This document shows, piece after piece, positions 28,506 through 38,451 of a stretch of DNA of 64,000 bases. The position numbers and the translations under genes are program-made. This DNA is from Gammaproteobacteria bacterium (GTDB taxonomy: Bacteria; Pseudomonadota; Gammaproteobacteria; Enterobacterales; Alteromonadaceae). The first letter of the stretch is position 1, and every line of letters starts with the position of its first letter. Where the stretch lies: assembly GCA_018222405.1 (NCBI GenBank), contig JAAFAI010000008.1, forward strand, positions 1 through 64,000, in the 5' to 3' direction. The notes under the pieces were generated by a model. That model made no database searches, had not been told where the DNA came from, and was given only the letters and a program-made list of their open reading frames with translations.

Positions 28506-29486
28506 ATGAGTATTTTGTTTAAAGGCCGCAGCCAGGGCGCCAGTGAGCGTAAAATCAATGTTGCTCAGCGTTTTGTCATGTTCTTCGTTAATCACATCCG
28601 TCAGGCGCTGGGAAGTCTTGGTGAGCTGTGGCGGCAGCCTGCAGCATCACTGATGACTGTTGGTGTGCTGGGGTTAAGTATCACCCTGCCCAGTACGTTG
28701 TACATACTGGTTAAGAACACCGAAAAAATCAGCGCCGGCTGGGAGCAGGCGGCGGAGATTTCGCTGTTCCTCAAAGACCAGACCAGTGCTGCAGAAGCAC
28801 AACAGCTGCTCACCCGCTTACAAACCTGGTCGGAGATCGATCGCGTGGTTTATGTCCCTGCTGATGATGCGCTGGAAGAATTTAAACAACTGTCCGGTTT
28901 AGGTGATGCGGTAAAGTATCTGGAAGCCAATCCGCTACCAGATGTGGTGCTGGTGACTCCAGGCGAAAAGCACACCGCGCCAACTGCAGCACAGATGCTG
29001 CTGGAGAAGCTGCAGCAACAACGGGAAGTGGATATGGGTAAGCTGGACATTGAGTGGCTGGAGCGGCTCTACGGCTTTCTGCAAATCGCTACCGAGCTGG
29101 TCACCATCATTGGCGTGCTGTTATTTATTGCCGTGATCCTGATTGTCGGCAATACCATCCGGCTGAATATACTCAACAAACGGGACGAAATACTGGTGAT
29201 GAAGCTGGTGGGGGCCACTGACGGCTTTATTCACCGGCCGTTCCTTTATACTGGGTTCTGGTATGGCTTGCTCGGAGGCGTGATCGCCTGGATGGCGGTT
29301 ATCATTATTCTGTGGTGGATGGACAGCAGCATTCAGGCGTTTGCCAGTTTATACGACAAGTCTTTCCACATTACCGGCTTAACCGGTTCCGCACTGCTTA
29401 CCATGTTGTTTTTGTCGGTGATGCTGGGGCTGGTGGGGTCGTTGATTTCGGTGCAGCGGCATGTGCGGGAAATTGAGCCGCAGTAA
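28506..29486 (+). CDS. ftsX: Cell division membrane protein FtsX
   Basis: A 326-residue membrane partner of FtsE. A cytoplasmic N-terminal tail of about 45 residues precedes helix 1 (LMTVGVLGLSITLPSTLYIL), then a periplasmic loop of about 110 residues and three C-terminal helices with the FtsX/MacB-type VIVGNTIRLNILNKRDEI motif. It is immediately downstream of ftsE, and rpoH would normally come next; here acpH and two other genes come between. Confidence 0.96.
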   Translation: MSILFKGRSQGASERKINVAQRFVMFFVNHIRQALGSLGELWRQPAASLMTVGVLGLSITLPSTLYILVKNTEKISAGWEQAAEISLFLKDQTSAAEAQQLLTRLQTWSEIDRVVYVPADDALEEFKQLSGLGDAVKYLEANPLPDVVLVTPGEKHTAPTAAQMLLEKLQQQREVDMGKLDIEWLERLYGFLQIATELVTIIGVLLFIAVILIVGNTIRLNILNKRDEILVMKLVGATDGFIHRPFLYTGFWYGLLGGVIAWMAVIIILWWMDSSIQAFASLYDKSFHITGLTGSALLTMLFLSVMLGLVGSLISVQRHVREIEPQ

Positions 29487-29497
29487 CTTTTTTTGTT

Positions 29498-30082
29498 ATG
29501 AACTATCTGGCCCATTTATTTTTGGCCCGGCCTACCGCCGACTCCTGTTTCGGTAATTTGCTGGGCGACTTTCGCCGCGGCGTTGACCTTAACTGCTATT
29601 CCGATGCGGTGAGAGCTGGCGTCGCCAATCATATCTTTGTGGATAAATTTACCGATTCGCACAGTAACGTGCGTCAGGCCCGTGGTGAAGTCTCTGCCGG
29701 GCGCAGGCGGTTTGCCGGCATTATGCTGGATGTGTTATTTGATCATTTCTTAATTAAGCACTGGCCGCTATACAGCGAAGAGAGCTTCGCGGTTTTCAGT
29801 CAGCGTGCCTATGATTGCCTGGAACGGCGCGTAAACGTAATGCCCGAGAATATGCAGGCAATGGTCAGGAGTATGCTGACCCACCGTTGGCTGGACACCT
29901 ATACCCACTTGCAAGGCGTCGAACGGGCGCTGGAGCGCACTGCCAGTCGCATTCGTTTTAAGCATAACTTTCACGGCAGTATAGAGGACGTGCAGCAAAA
30001 TTATGCGATGTTTGAACAAACGTTTCTGACATTCTTCCCACAATTGCTGGCCGCAGTGCGCCAGCACGGTGTGGAAGACTGA
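29498..30082 (+). CDS. acpH: Acyl carrier protein phosphodiesterase (AcpH, DUF479)
   Basis: A 194-residue hydrolase of the HD-like AcpH family that removes 4'-phosphopantetheine from acyl carrier protein. It starts MNYLAHLFLARP and has GNLLGDFRRG, HIFVDKFTDSH and MLDVLFDHFLIKHW, all family-typical. It is 11 bases after ftsX, likely read as part of that unit. It converges with the EAL-HDOD gene. Confidence 0.88.
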   Translation: MNYLAHLFLARPTADSCFGNLLGDFRRGVDLNCYSDAVRAGVANHIFVDKFTDSHSNVRQARGEVSAGRRRFAGIMLDVLFDHFLIKHWPLYSEESFAVFSQRAYDCLERRVNVMPENMQAMVRSMLTHRWLDTYTHLQGVERALERTASRIRFKHNFHGSIEDVQQNYAMFEQTFLTFFPQLLAAVRQHGVED

Positions 30083-30088
30083 GCGACT

Positions 30089-31333
30089 TTATTTGTCGGT
30101 GACCTGCTTTCTCGGGAAGTAAGACGAAATGGTTTTGCGTACCCCGTTACCCCATACAATGGCCTGATTATACAAGCTGTGCAGGTATTTCTGGTCGATG
30201 TTGAGCTCTCTTGATTCGCGGATCACATTCATCCACAGGGCTCCTTCAAAGGCCCGAACCAGTTTCATGTAGTGATTGAACTCAGCCGATTTGCACAGCA
30301 GCGCATCGTTGACTTCGTCGGTCAGCGGGAGCTGACGTAAAATATCCGGCATTTCCTGGTCGAGCAGGGCATCGAGTAACGAAAACAGGCCAATCAGAAA
30401 GCCAATCGGGGGATCGGAATTCAGCCCGCGCTCCTGGGCCAGCAGGTCAAAGAATTTTGCCCGCACCAGCGACATATGTAGCAGCTCAAGTGGCTTTTCG
30501 TCACCTAAGTGAGCCAGCGACAACAGCGCGATGAATTTCTTAATTTCCACCTCACCCATGTAGTTAAGCGCATGCTTTAATGAGGTGATTTTGTAGCGTT
30601 TGTTGATGGTGGGGTTATTAATAAACTTGAGCAATAAGAATGACAAGGCTGCATCGCGCTCTACAATCTGGTTAATCCGCTCCAGATTAAACTGCGAGCT
30701 GGCGCTTTCGCCCATCAGGTCAACCAGGTTCATTTTTGACGCAGGCAACTGACGTTGAACGGTTTTTTCCGGCGTTGCAAAGAAATAGCCCTGGAATAAA
30801 TCAAAGCCCAAATCACGACAAACAACAAAGTCGTCGTGGTTGTTTACATTTTCTGCAACCAGTTGAATGCTGGATTGCAGAAAACGGGGAATGTTCTGTT
30901 CAATCACACTGTAATTGGCTTTGTGCACATCCACTTTGAGAATATCGATAAGCGGAAAAATGGAGTGCTGGCCACTGATCATCGCCGGATCATCGATTGC
31001 GAGCTTAAAGCCCAGCTGTTTTACATGTTTACAGGCATCCACCAACGCCGCTTGTTGTGCCGGGTACTCAGACAGCTCGATCACCACTGTATCAGGATTA
31101 AGCGTAGCGGGCAGACCCGCAATCAGCGTATCGCTGTGAAAGTTTATGAAGGAGGTCTTATCGCCGCAGATATCATCCAGGCCCAGGGTGTGAAAATGCT
31201 CCGCGATATAGCGGCTCTTTTCGTTATCGTGGGTAGGGTAGGTACCGGATTTACCATCCCTGAACAACAGTTCATAACCGAAAACGTCCTTTTCCCGGTC
31301 TAGAATTGGCTGGCGAGCGATAAATGCAAACAT
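30089..31333 (-). CDS. EAL-HDOD protein (degenerate phosphodiesterase, copy 1)
   Basis: A protein of about 414 residues with an N-terminal EAL-like domain followed by HDOD (about 205-400), similar to YuxH/CdgJ. The EAL motif is changed to YELLFRDG and the DDFG loop to LAIDDPAM, so catalytic phosphodiesterase activity is unlikely and a signalling role through protein contact is more probable. The HDOD part has FINNPTINKRYKITSLKHAL and EVEIKKFIALLSL. Start ATG at 31333 gives MFAFIARQPILD, shared with the neighbouring copy. It is a tandem paralogue of the gene at 31464-32684. Confidence 0.87.
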   Translation of the reverse strand: MFAFIARQPILDREKDVFGYELLFRDGKSGTYPTHDNEKSRYIAEHFHTLGLDDICGDKTSFINFHSDTLIAGLPATLNPDTVVIELSEYPAQQAALVDACKHVKQLGFKLAIDDPAMISGQHSIFPLIDILKVDVHKANYSVIEQNIPRFLQSSIQLVAENVNNHDDFVVCRDLGFDLFQGYFFATPEKTVQRQLPASKMNLVDLMGESASSQFNLERINQIVERDAALSFLLLKFINNPTINKRYKITSLKHALNYMGEVEIKKFIALLSLAHLGDEKPLELLHMSLVRAKFFDLLAQERGLNSDPPIGFLIGLFSLLDALLDQEMPDILRQLPLTDEVNDALLCKSAEFNHYMKLVRAFEGALWMNVIRESRELNIDQKYLHSLYNQAIVWGNGVRKTISSYFPRKQVTDK

Positions 31334-31463
31334 TAAAATAATTATCCTTGTTATACGGTTGGCCTTAACAACAGGCCTATACAAACTTTAACCGATGGTT
31401 AACCTTTGATCCATCTTTAGTTATTCAAAACCGCCTGATCCGGCGCAAGGATTCGGGCAATAA

Positions 31464-32684
31464 TTAGTTAGGCACTGCATTTTGCAAAGCGGCTGCCCAG
31501 CTGAGTGCACTGATATAAATTTCGTGCAGCTGTTTTTGGGTGAGGCCGAAACGCGTGCTAATCGCTCTTACAATACCCCACTGTCCGCGTTCAAAGGCGG
31601 TGGCCAGTTGTAAGCATTGTTTCAGGTGGTTGTTTTCACCGCATAAAGCGCCACTCACATCACCGGGAAGCGGTAATTTGCTCACCAGCTCGCGCATTTC
31701 CTGTTCCATCAGGGTATCGATAAGTGACAGCATGCCGGTAAGAAAGCCACTGTTTGGTTTGCTTTGGTCTTTCATCGCAACCAGGATAAGCTCACAAAAA
31801 CGGGCCCGCACCAGACTCATGCTGAGGATTTCACCGGGCTGGCCGTCAGATAAATTAGCCAGTGACAGCAGGGCAATAAACTTACGCACTTCCTGCTCGC
31901 CCATAAAGGTCATGGCGTGCTTCAACGAGGTGATTTCGTTACGCTTATTCACTGTGGGGTTATTAATAAATCGCAGTAACAGGTAAGAGAGTGAAACGTC
32001 CCGCTCCAGAATAGCGTTAATGTTTTCAATGTTGAGTTCAGCCGCGGTGCTTTCTTTTAATAATTCGAGCATATTGACGGCTGACGAGCTCATCTTACGG
32101 TGACGGATAACTTCTGGGCGGGCAAAAAAGTAGCCCTGAAAATAATCAAAGCCCAGTTGCCGGTAATAATGGAATTGCTCTTTGGTTTCTACCCGTTCAG
32201 CTACTAATTCAATGTTATGAGCCTTCAATACGGGCACTATTTCACGAATTTGTTCGTCTGTGACCGTAGTGATATCAAACTTCACAATACTGATGAGCGG
32301 CAACAGAACCTGCCATTTTTCCTCGAGATCGTAATCATCCAGTGCCAGACGGTAGCCCTGAGCGTTAATTTGCTGACAAGCTTCCACCAGGTCATCACTA
32401 ACATCAACGGTTTCGGTGATTTCAATGACTACATTCTTCGGGTCGAGGCTGGTCGGAAAGCGGTGAAGCAACGTATCTGTATGAAAGTTAATAAATGCCA
32501 GCGCGCCGTTGGTAACTGCTTCCAGCCCCACATTTAAATGACTGGCAGCGATTATTCGCGAAGTTGCTTCGTCGGGCGATATATTGGGAAAACAGTTTTT
32601 CTCCCCGTCCCGGAATAACAGTTCATAGGCGTATAATTGTTGAGAGGTGTCAACAATTGGCTGGCGCGCTACATAGGCAAACAT
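31464..32684 (-). CDS. EAL-HDOD protein (degenerate phosphodiesterase, copy 2)
   Basis: A 406-residue paralogue of the downstream gene. It begins MFAYVARQPIVD and has YELLFRDGEKN, FINFHTDTLLHRFP, a changed catalytic loop (LALDDYDL) but a partly kept VKFDIT and VAERVET. The HDOD domain begins near residue 210 and includes RFINNPTVNKRNEITSLKHAM. The two genes are on the same strand with a gap of 130 bases. They form a duplicated insertion between the ftsYEX unit and rpoH. In Vibrio, a related protein affects motility, but function here is inferred. Confidence 0.87.
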   Translation of the reverse strand: MFAYVARQPIVDTSQQLYAYELLFRDGEKNCFPNISPDEATSRIIAASHLNVGLEAVTNGALAFINFHTDTLLHRFPTSLDPKNVVIEITETVDVSDDLVEACQQINAQGYRLALDDYDLEEKWQVLLPLISIVKFDITTVTDEQIREIVPVLKAHNIELVAERVETKEQFHYYRQLGFDYFQGYFFARPEVIRHRKMSSSAVNMLELLKESTAAELNIENINAILERDVSLSYLLLRFINNPTVNKRNEITSLKHAMTFMGEQEVRKFIALLSLANLSDGQPGEILSMSLVRARFCELILVAMKDQSKPNSGFLTGMLSLIDTLMEQEMRELVSKLPLPGDVSGALCGENNHLKQCLQLATAFERGQWGIVRAISTRFGLTQKQLHEIYISALSWAAALQNAVPN

Positions 32685-33200
32685 CCGATCCCCATATCAT
32701 GCAGTTCAGCGCAATTCATTTGCGTTTATTGATCTTGTTCTATCCAATGAGGGTAATATACGTTGAATAGCACTAATAATCACCTGCCCAAAGCAAATTT
32801 TGCGCAGTTGACGGTGTTATACACTGGTAACAGGTGGTCAATTAAGTTTTTTGAAAGAGCCGCCAATAACCGCCGGTCATCTATAAAGAGAGGCGCCATG
32901 CCTGGCGCTATTGCAAAAAGAGCAGTAACAAAAAGTTACACGATGGTTGCGGTTAATTATTGCGCTGAAAAACTGGTTTTTCTACACTCTTCATCCGGTT
33001 AACTATCGCAGACGTAAAAATTTGAACTTTTTTATGATATCGGGGTCTTGATAAGTATGGTATTAACCCCTATATTTCGTTTTTGATTGGTTGATGCGTC
33101 GCCGCCTGAGGGCAGCGAAAAAGCTACCAACCTAAGCTTCGCAAACTAGCATTTTTGTTATTGGATTAAGTGAAGTAAACAGGATTTTTTTGAGGTGACT
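32685..33200. promoter_or_regulatory. Gene-free region before rpoH
   Basis: 516 bases with no supported ORF. It should hold the divergent promoters of the EAL-HDOD gene and rpoH. The rpoH side is AT-rich. An AGGATTTTTTTGAGGTG stretch ends just upstream of the rpoH ATG and includes GAGG at 33192-33195. I could not name a sigma factor for any promoter. Confidence 0.5.
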
Positions 33201-34067
33201 ATGAGCGTGGGTACAAGCAAAAACTTACAATCAATGGCCCTGTCTGTTCCACACAATGGAAGTATTGAAGGTTACATTCAGGCTGTCAGCACGATTGACA
33301 TGCTATCCGCTGACGAAGAGCGCGAACTGGCGATACGTCTGCGTGAAGATGAAGATATCGATGCGGCGCGCAAGCTGGTAATGTCTCACCTTCGGTTCGT
33401 TGTGCATATTGCTAAGTCCTATTCAGGGTATGGGTTGCCTCAGGCAGACCTTATCCAGGAAGGCAATATTGGCTTAATGAAAGCAGTAAAACGTTTCGAC
33501 CCGTCAGTGGGTGTGCGTCTGGTCTCTTTCGCCGTGCATTGGATTAAAGCCGAAATTCACGAATTTGTACTGAAAAACTGGCGCATCGTTAAAGTGGCAA
33601 CCACTAAGGCTCAGCGCAAGTTGTTCTTCAACCTGCGAAAAGCGAAGAAACGTTTGGGCTGGTTCAGTCACGAAGAAGTGCAAACTGTGGCGAATGAGCT
33701 GGGTGTCAGCACCAAAGAAGTGCTGCAAATGGAAGCGCGGATGAGCTCCCAGGACCAGGCTTTCGATTTGAGCGCCGACGACGATGAAAACGGCAGCTTC
33801 GCACCGGTTCAGTATCTGGAAGATAAATCAGAAGACGTCGAGTCAAGCGTAATCAATGATGATTGGGATGCAAACGCTACCAAGCGTTTATACTCAGCCA
33901 TGAAGACGCTGGACGAACGGAGTCAGGATATTATCGAAACCCGCTGGTTAGCAGACGATAAGACTACCCTGCAGGATCTTGCTGATAAATATGAGGTATC
34001 CGCGGAGCGGGTTCGTCAGATTGAAAAGAACGCAATGAAGAAACTGCAGGCTGCCATGGCAGGCTAA
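33201..34067 (+). CDS. rpoH: Heat-shock sigma factor RpoH (sigma 32)
   Basis: A 288-residue sigma-70 family factor. Region 2 has the [34 protein letters not shown] core and region 2.4 the usual [14 protein letters not shown]. The RpoH box is present as [10 protein letters not shown]. Region 4 ends [18 protein letters not shown]. The ATG at 33201 is used rather than a GTG at 33195, because GTG lies within the ribosome binding site. In enterobacteria rpoH follows ftsX directly; here acpH and two EAL-HDOD genes separate them. Confidence 0.97.
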   Translation: MSVGTSKNLQSMALSVPHNGSIEGYIQAVSTIDMLSADEERELAIRLREDEDIDAARKLVMSHLRFVVHIAKSYSGYGLPQADLIQEGNIGLMKAVKRFDPSVGVRLVSFAVHWIKAEIHEFVLKNWRIVKVATTKAQRKLFFNLRKAKKRLGWFSHEEVQTVANELGVSTKEVLQMEARMSSQDQAFDLSADDDENGSFAPVQYLEDKSEDVESSVINDDWDANATKRLYSAMKTLDERSQDIIETRWLADDKTTLQDLADKYEVSAERVRQIEKNAMKKLQAAMAG

Positions 34068-34085
34068 CAGTCTCTCTTCTAAAAA

Positions 34086-34120
34086 ACAAAAAGCGCCATT
34101 GTTGGCGCTTTTTTTGTTTT
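34086..34120 (+). terminator. Terminator after rpoH
   Basis: AGCGCCA (34092-34098) pairs with TGGCGCT (34103-34109), loop TTGT. A-runs precede and a T-run follows (34110-34120). Confidence 0.95.
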
Positions 34121-34128
34121 CAGCACTA

Positions 34129-34522
34129 AGCCACCTACTTCAGTAGGTGGTTATCATTGAAGTTAGGGCTTTGCCTGTATAGATATAAGCAAGCAAAGAA
34201 GGGGGGGTATAGACTGTTGTCGGAGTCGCCGACCGCGACCAAAGGGTGTTGTGCGACCCGGTGACCGTGAACCACTCTGGACTCCCCGCAGCCCTTATCA
34301 GTGAAAAGCGTCATCGTCCCTGGCAGAACAAACTAGACCGTCAATGACGGCACTTCCCTGTGCCGCATCGACTGAATCCTCATCCATGATGATTCTTCTA
34401 GTTTGTTATGTATGCCAGTGACGATGACAACACTGAAGAAGGGCACAATTATTGTTCTTTCTTCGATGTAAACAGAGCCCGTTGATAGGGTGGAAAGCTA
34501 AGCCACCTTCTTTAGAAGGTGG
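34129..34522. mobile_element. Palindrome-ended non-coding element (IS200/IS605-like, no transposase)
   Basis: About 400 bases between the rpoH terminator and purT with no convincing ORF. At the left, CCACCTAC-TTCA-GTAGGTGG (34131-34150) forms an 8-bp hairpin. At the right, CCACCTTC-TTTA-GAAGGTGG (34503-34522) forms an almost identical one; both are preceded by TAAG-type bases (TAAG and CTAAG). Similar imperfect subterminal hairpins mark the ends of IS200/IS605/TnpB elements. The interior is highly structured. It therefore fits a non-autonomous element mobilised in trans. Exact ends are not resolved, and no target duplication is expected for that family. Confidence 0.6.
34214..34495 (+). ncRNA. 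Candidate structured RNA inside the palindromic element (HEARO/omega-RNA-like)
   Basis: The interior can form a long helix of 26 pairs in three blocks: 34310-34318 with 34420-34428 (9 bp), 34320-34325 with 34413-34418 (6 bp), and 34327-34337 with 34397-34407 (11 bp). Nested in it are CCGTC-AAT-GACGG (34338-34350) and GGCAC/GTGCC (34349-34364, competing). Before it lie GTCGG-AGTCG-CCGAC (34219-34233) and GGGT/ACCC (34244-34259). After it lies CCC-GTTGATA-GGG near 34478-34490. Pairs are mostly perfect, so direction is uncertain. No IscB, TnpB or TnpA gene is adjacent. The HEARO identification is my inference. Confidence 0.5.
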
Positions 34523-34556
34523 GTTCTTTACTTAAGCAGTGTATTTTCAGTGTTGG

Positions 34557-35747
34557 TTAGTCTTTAGTTATGGTGATATCCACCAGATCGGCTGCTTCAC
34601 GGGCCGTGGCAACGGCAGATTCAATGGTCTCGCCACGAGCCAGTGCTACACCTAAACGGCGCTTACCGTTGATGGTGGGCTTGCCAAACAGGCGTAAATC
34701 AGTCATCGGTTGACTGAGAGCCTTATCCAGATTGCTGAAACTGATGCGGTTGCCTTCGCCAAAACCCAGGATGACCGCTGACGCGCTCGGGCCATAACAG
34801 CTGACATCCGGTATGGGTAACCCCAGAATCGCCCGGCTGTGTAGAGCAAACTCTGACAGATTCTGCGAAATCAGTGTGACCATGCCAGTATCGTGTGGGC
34901 GCGGGGAAACCTCACTGAAAATCACCTCATCACCACACACAAACAGCTCAACGCCAAATAGGCCATAGCCACCGAGTGCCCCGGTAATTTTATCCGCTAT
35001 TTGTTGGGCGCCCGCCAGAGCAGCGTCGCTCATTGCGGTGGGTTGCCAGGAATACTGGTAATCGCCGTCTTTTTGAATATGGCCAATGGGCGGGCAGAAT
35101 GTTACGCCTTGCCGCGTACGCACGGTCAGCAAGGTAATTTCGTAGTCAAAATCCACATGCCCTTCAACTATCACTTTACCTGCTCCGGCACGGCCGCCTT
35201 CCTGTGCATACTGCCAGGCGTTTTCAATATCGGCAGGGCCGGTCAGCCGACTCTGTCCCTTGCCTGACGAGCTCATTATAGGCTTTACAAAGCAGGGATA
35301 GCCGATGGCTTCTATCGCTGCGACAAATTGTGCCTTATCGCTGGCGAAGCGGTATGCCGACGTTGGCAGACCGAGTGTTTCAGCGGCCAGGGTGCGAATG
35401 CCCTCGCGGTTCATGGTGAGGTTAACCGCGTTGGCGCTTGGCACTACGGTAAAGCCTTCTTTTTCGAGTTCAACCAGCTCTGCGGTAGCGATGGCCTCTA
35501 CCTCCGGCACGATCAGGTCCGGTGCTTCTTTCTCTACTACCTCGCGTAGTGCTTTGGCATCCAGCATGGAAAACTGATAGCTGCGATCGGCTACCTGCAT
35601 GGCCGGAGCATTAGCGTAGCTGTCACAGGCAATCACCTCGCAGCCCAGACGCTGGCATTCAATTACCACTTCTTTTCCCAGCTCACCGCTACCCAGAAGC
35701 AGCACCTTTTTAGCCTGAGGTGTAAAAGGCGTACCCAGTGTTGTCAT
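34557..35747 (-). CDS. purT: Formate-dependent phosphoribosylglycinamide formyltransferase
   Basis: A 396-residue ATP-grasp enzyme that formylates GAR using formate and ATP, the folate-independent third step of purine synthesis. N-terminal [33 protein letters not shown], and the ATP-grasp metal site [16 protein letters not shown] are all seen. Its start overlaps the yiiD stop by 4 bases, so it is the last gene of a pip-dtd-yiiD-purT unit. Confidence 0.97.
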   Translation of the reverse strand: MTTLGTPFTPQAKKVLLLGSGELGKEVVIECQRLGCEVIACDSYANAPAMQVADRSYQFSMLDAKALREVVEKEAPDLIVPEVEAIATAELVELEKEGFTVVPSANAVNLTMNREGIRTLAAETLGLPTSAYRFASDKAQFVAAIEAIGYPCFVKPIMSSSGKGQSRLTGPADIENAWQYAQEGGRAGAGKVIVEGHVDFDYEITLLTVRTRQGVTFCPPIGHIQKDGDYQYSWQPTAMSDAALAGAQQIADKITGALGGYGLFGVELFVCGDEVIFSEVSPRPHDTGMVTLISQNLSEFALHSRAILGLPIPDVSCYGPSASAVILGFGEGNRISFSNLDKALSQPMTDLRLFGKPTINGKRRLGVALARGETIESAVATAREAADLVDITITKD

Positions 35748-36652
35748 TTGTCGTCCTCTTTAGGCAATACCCAGTAAATACCATGAAACTCCGCCACCTG
35801 CTGAGTATCGTCAAGCACTTCAACTTCCAGCTCCAGGCGGCATTTTTTACCTTTTTCCAGCAGGGTGAATTTGCCTTTAAGGCGTTCAATATTACACACT
35901 GCACGGGGTTTCATAGTGATGGGTTTATGATAGTGGATGTTGCCATCGCCTAGCACGATGTCGCCATCCAGGCCTTTATTCTTGAGCTGCAGAAAAATCA
36001 TCCCCCAGCCGGTTAATGTAGCCAGCGAGAAGATACTGCCGGCAAACATGGTGCCGTGGATGTTGATGTTTTTATTCAGCGAGGCCCGGGTTTCCAGCGT
36101 CTTGCCGGTATACTGATGCAGTTTGATACCCATATGCTCAGTAATCGGAATGGTTTCGGTCCAGGTATTCTGCAGTTCCTGGCACCATTCGGGGTGTAAA
36201 ACCAATAAGGAAAAATCGTCCAGCTTCTTCACCATTTGCTGGCGTTTCAGCAGGCCCAGTTCATTGGGCGCTTCCCGCTCTACCTTAAAACCACAGGCCT
36301 GGAAGAAATCAATGGATATCTCCCGGCTATTGGTAACGGCACGAATGGCTCCCAGCTCCCGGGCTACTGCTTCCAGTGCGTTAAGCATAAACTGGCCGAG
36401 GCCCCGGCGCTGATAATCGCTGTGTACGGCGATATGCCGGATTTGTGCTTCTTCGGCGGTGTTTAAATGCACCCGGCCACAGGCAATAATGTCGCCGTCA
36501 TTATTCACCACCATGCGGTGTTCGCTGACTTGCTCGTACTCGTCTCTTTCTGAGCCCGGAGGAAAGTTCCATGGCTGGCGCAAATACTGCCAGCGGAAAT
36601 GATAATAAGCCGCCAATGCATCATCGGTTTGCGGTGTGACTATTTTGAACAC
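35744..36652 (-). CDS. yiiD: Bifunctional GNAT acetyltransferase/hotdog thioesterase (YiiD/FabY type)
   Basis: A 302-residue two-domain protein. Residues about 1-140 form a GNAT domain with the acetyl-CoA loop [10 protein letters not shown]. Residues about 150-300 form a hotdog thioesterase-like domain with [22 protein letters not shown]. This architecture matches YiiD, which overlaps with FabY in acetoacetyl-ACP synthesis in some bacteria. It follows dtd as in E. coli. The acetyl substrate is not predictable from sequence. Confidence 0.88.
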   Translation of the reverse strand: MFKIVTPQTDDALAAYYHFRWQYLRQPWNFPPGSERDEYEQVSEHRMVVNNDGDIIACGRVHLNTAEEAQIRHIAVHSDYQRRGLGQFMLNALEAVARELGAIRAVTNSREISIDFFQACGFKVEREAPNELGLLKRQQMVKKLDDFSLLVLHPEWCQELQNTWTETIPITEHMGIKLHQYTGKTLETRASLNKNINIHGTMFAGSIFSLATLTGWGMIFLQLKNKGLDGDIVLGDGNIHYHKPITMKPRAVCNIERLKGKFTLLEKGKKCRLELEVEVLDDTQQVAEFHGIYWVLPKEDDK

Positions 36653-36727
36653 AGCCTTACCTCAAATTAAATTAGGGCCCACATTAAATCTTAAGGCTTT
36701 ACCAACAGCAAGAGGCGAACCGGAAAA

Positions 36728-37165
36728 TTATACTTGTAGATGAAAGGTGACCGGGCCATCATTGACTAACTGTACCTGCATGTCAGCGCCAAACTGCCCA
36801 CTGGCAACCGGAATATCCATGCTTTGTAACTGCTGGATAAAGGCTTCGTATAAGGCGTTGCCTAACTCTGGAGTGGCACCGCGAGAGAAGCCTGGCCGGT
36901 TACCTTTGCGGGTGTCGGCGACCAGGGTAAACTGCGATACTACCAACACGGCGCCGCCAGTTTGCCTGATATTCAGATTCATCTTGCCATCTTGATCACT
37001 GAATATGCGGTAATTTGTTAACTTAGTGGCGAGCTTTTCCACTTCAGCCTGGGTGTCATCTTTTTCCACACCCAGCAGGATCAGGAGCCCCGGGCCAATC
37101 TGGCCTACCGTTTCACCGGCAACAGTCACGCAGGCTTCGCTTACGCGTTGAATTAGTCCAATCAT
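36728..37165 (-). CDS. dtd: D-aminoacyl-tRNA deacylase
   Basis: A 145-residue enzyme that clears D-amino acids from tRNA. It begins [18 protein letters not shown], has the GlyCisPro-type [12 protein letters not shown], and [15 protein letters not shown]. Length is normal. It sits 11 bases after pip and precedes yiiD, so the unit is cotranscribed. Confidence 0.97.
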   Translation of the reverse strand: MIGLIQRVSEACVTVAGETVGQIGPGLLILLGVEKDDTQAEVEKLATKLTNYRIFSDQDGKMNLNIRQTGGAVLVVSQFTLVADTRKGNRPGFSRGATPELGNALYEAFIQQLQSMDIPVASGQFGADMQVQLVNDGPVTFHLQV

Positions 37166-37176
37166 AGATATATGTC

Positions 37177-38124
37177 TTAGCGCTTTAAAATAAATTGATG
37201 GGTTGCCTCGCGTAGTGCCATCGCAATTGCTGGTTCAGCACTGCTGTGGCCTGCGCCGTCAATCAGCAGTAAGTTACTGTCTGGCCAGCGCTGATGCAAG
37301 GCATAGGCGCCCTGAGGTTTGCAAACCGTATCACAGCGGCCGTGAATTATCCTGCCGGGAATGCCGGCCAACCGGTGCGCCTGCTGAAGAATTTCATTTT
37401 CGCTGATAAAGCAGCGGTTAGTAATATAGTGCCATTCCAGTACTGCCAGGCTCAGCATCAACGGGGGGGCAGAATCAGGTTGTACCTGAACGCCCGGTGA
37501 ATGAACCCTGGCAATCGCTTCCTCCCATTGGTACCAGCGGATAGCCGCCTGGTGACGCCGGCGCTCATCTTTCCCTGCAAACCCCTCGCTGTAATGAGCT
37601 AATACAGCGGTAAAATTGGTTGGCTTGTCTATGTATTCAATAAATCGCTGGTAAGCATCCGGGTAGATTTGCGCGGCCCCGCCATCGGGGGCCAGAAACC
37701 ACTCGAAATCCTCATCACGAGCTAAAAAAATCCCACGCAGAATAAGCCCGCTCACTGTTTCAGGCTCGCGCATCGCCGCAAGCAGTGCCAGGGTAGTGCC
37801 CCAGGAACCGCCGAACATAAGCCAGCGGCTGATACCGAGATGTTCGCGCAGGCGGGTTATGTCGGTAAGTAAATCCTGGGTGGTGTTATGGCTCAGCGAC
37901 AGATGGGGCTGAGAACGCCCGCAGCCGCGTTGCTCGAAGCCGATAACATGATAGACACTAAGATCAAAAAAGTCTGTGTAACGAGAGCTTAATCCGGCCC
38001 CAGGCCCGCCATGGATAACCAGCACAGGTTCGCCGTCAGGATTACCACTTAGCTCATAGTAAACCCGATGGCCATCACTGACTGGAAGTAAACCATGTTG
38101 ATAGCACACGCCGGACATAGACAA
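37177..38124 (-). CDS. pip: Prolyl aminopeptidase (alpha/beta hydrolase)
   Basis: A 315-residue proline iminopeptidase. The oxyanion motif [13 protein letters not shown] and nucleophile elbow [11 protein letters not shown] are intact, and a GAGHS histidine lies near the end. It releases N-terminal proline from peptides in the cytoplasm. First gene in the pip-dtd-yiiD-purT unit. Confidence 0.95.
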   Translation of the reverse strand: MSMSGVCYQHGLLPVSDGHRVYYELSGNPDGEPVLVIHGGPGAGLSSRYTDFFDLSVYHVIGFEQRGCGRSQPHLSLSHNTTQDLLTDITRLREHLGISRWLMFGGSWGTTLALLAAMREPETVSGLILRGIFLARDEDFEWFLAPDGGAAQIYPDAYQRFIEYIDKPTNFTAVLAHYSEGFAGKDERRRHQAAIRWYQWEEAIARVHSPGVQVQPDSAPPLMLSLAVLEWHYITNRCFISENEILQQAHRLAGIPGRIIHGRCDTVCKPQGAYALHQRWPDSNLLLIDGAGHSSAEPAIAMALREATHQFILKR

Positions 38125-38215
38125 GTTCTCTTACAAATCAGAAAGGTGAAATGATTGTATCTCAACCCTAATTCATTTAGTTTAAACAGTAAAAGAGTAT
38201 TTAACCGGAGTTATC

Positions 38216-38449
38216 ATGGCTGGACAAGGTTCTGGCGGCAACGTAATTGCCGCGATTTGTAGTTTCTTTATTCCTGGTTTAGGGCAACTGGTTCAGGGCC
38301 GGATTATGGCGGCCTTATTCTTCTTTGTGGTGACTGCCGTAAGTTATGCACTGGGCGCCACGGTCATTTTATTCTTTATGTGGTTTGTCGGCGCAATCTT
38401 TCACTTGTGGGCAATTATTGACGCAGCTAAATTCAGAGGTGTTGATTAA
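38216..38449 (+). CDS. Small TM2-like membrane protein
   Basis: A 77-residue protein with two hydrophobic helices (about 10-30 and 30-55), starting MAGQGSGGNVIAAICSFF, with PGLGQLVQGR between. This is the TM2-like pattern of small bacterial membrane proteins. Two bases separate it from the DUF2959 lipoprotein gene, so they are probably cotranscribed. Function unknown. Confidence 0.7.
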   Translation: MAGQGSGGNVIAAICSFFIPGLGQLVQGRIMAALFFFVVTAVSYALGATVILFFMWFVGAIFHLWAIIDAAKFRGVD

Positions 38450-38451
38450 CC

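Noticed and set aside
30836-31303. A 155-residue plus-strand frame inside the EAL-HDOD gene
   Set aside because: Shadow of a clear gene on the minus strand; no motif.
32763-33002. A 79-residue frame in the rpoH upstream region
   Set aside because: TTG start without ribosome binding site, composition not protein-like.
34201-34207. The run of seven G in the palindromic element as a sequencing error
   Set aside because: It cannot be judged from one sequence and does not affect a gene.
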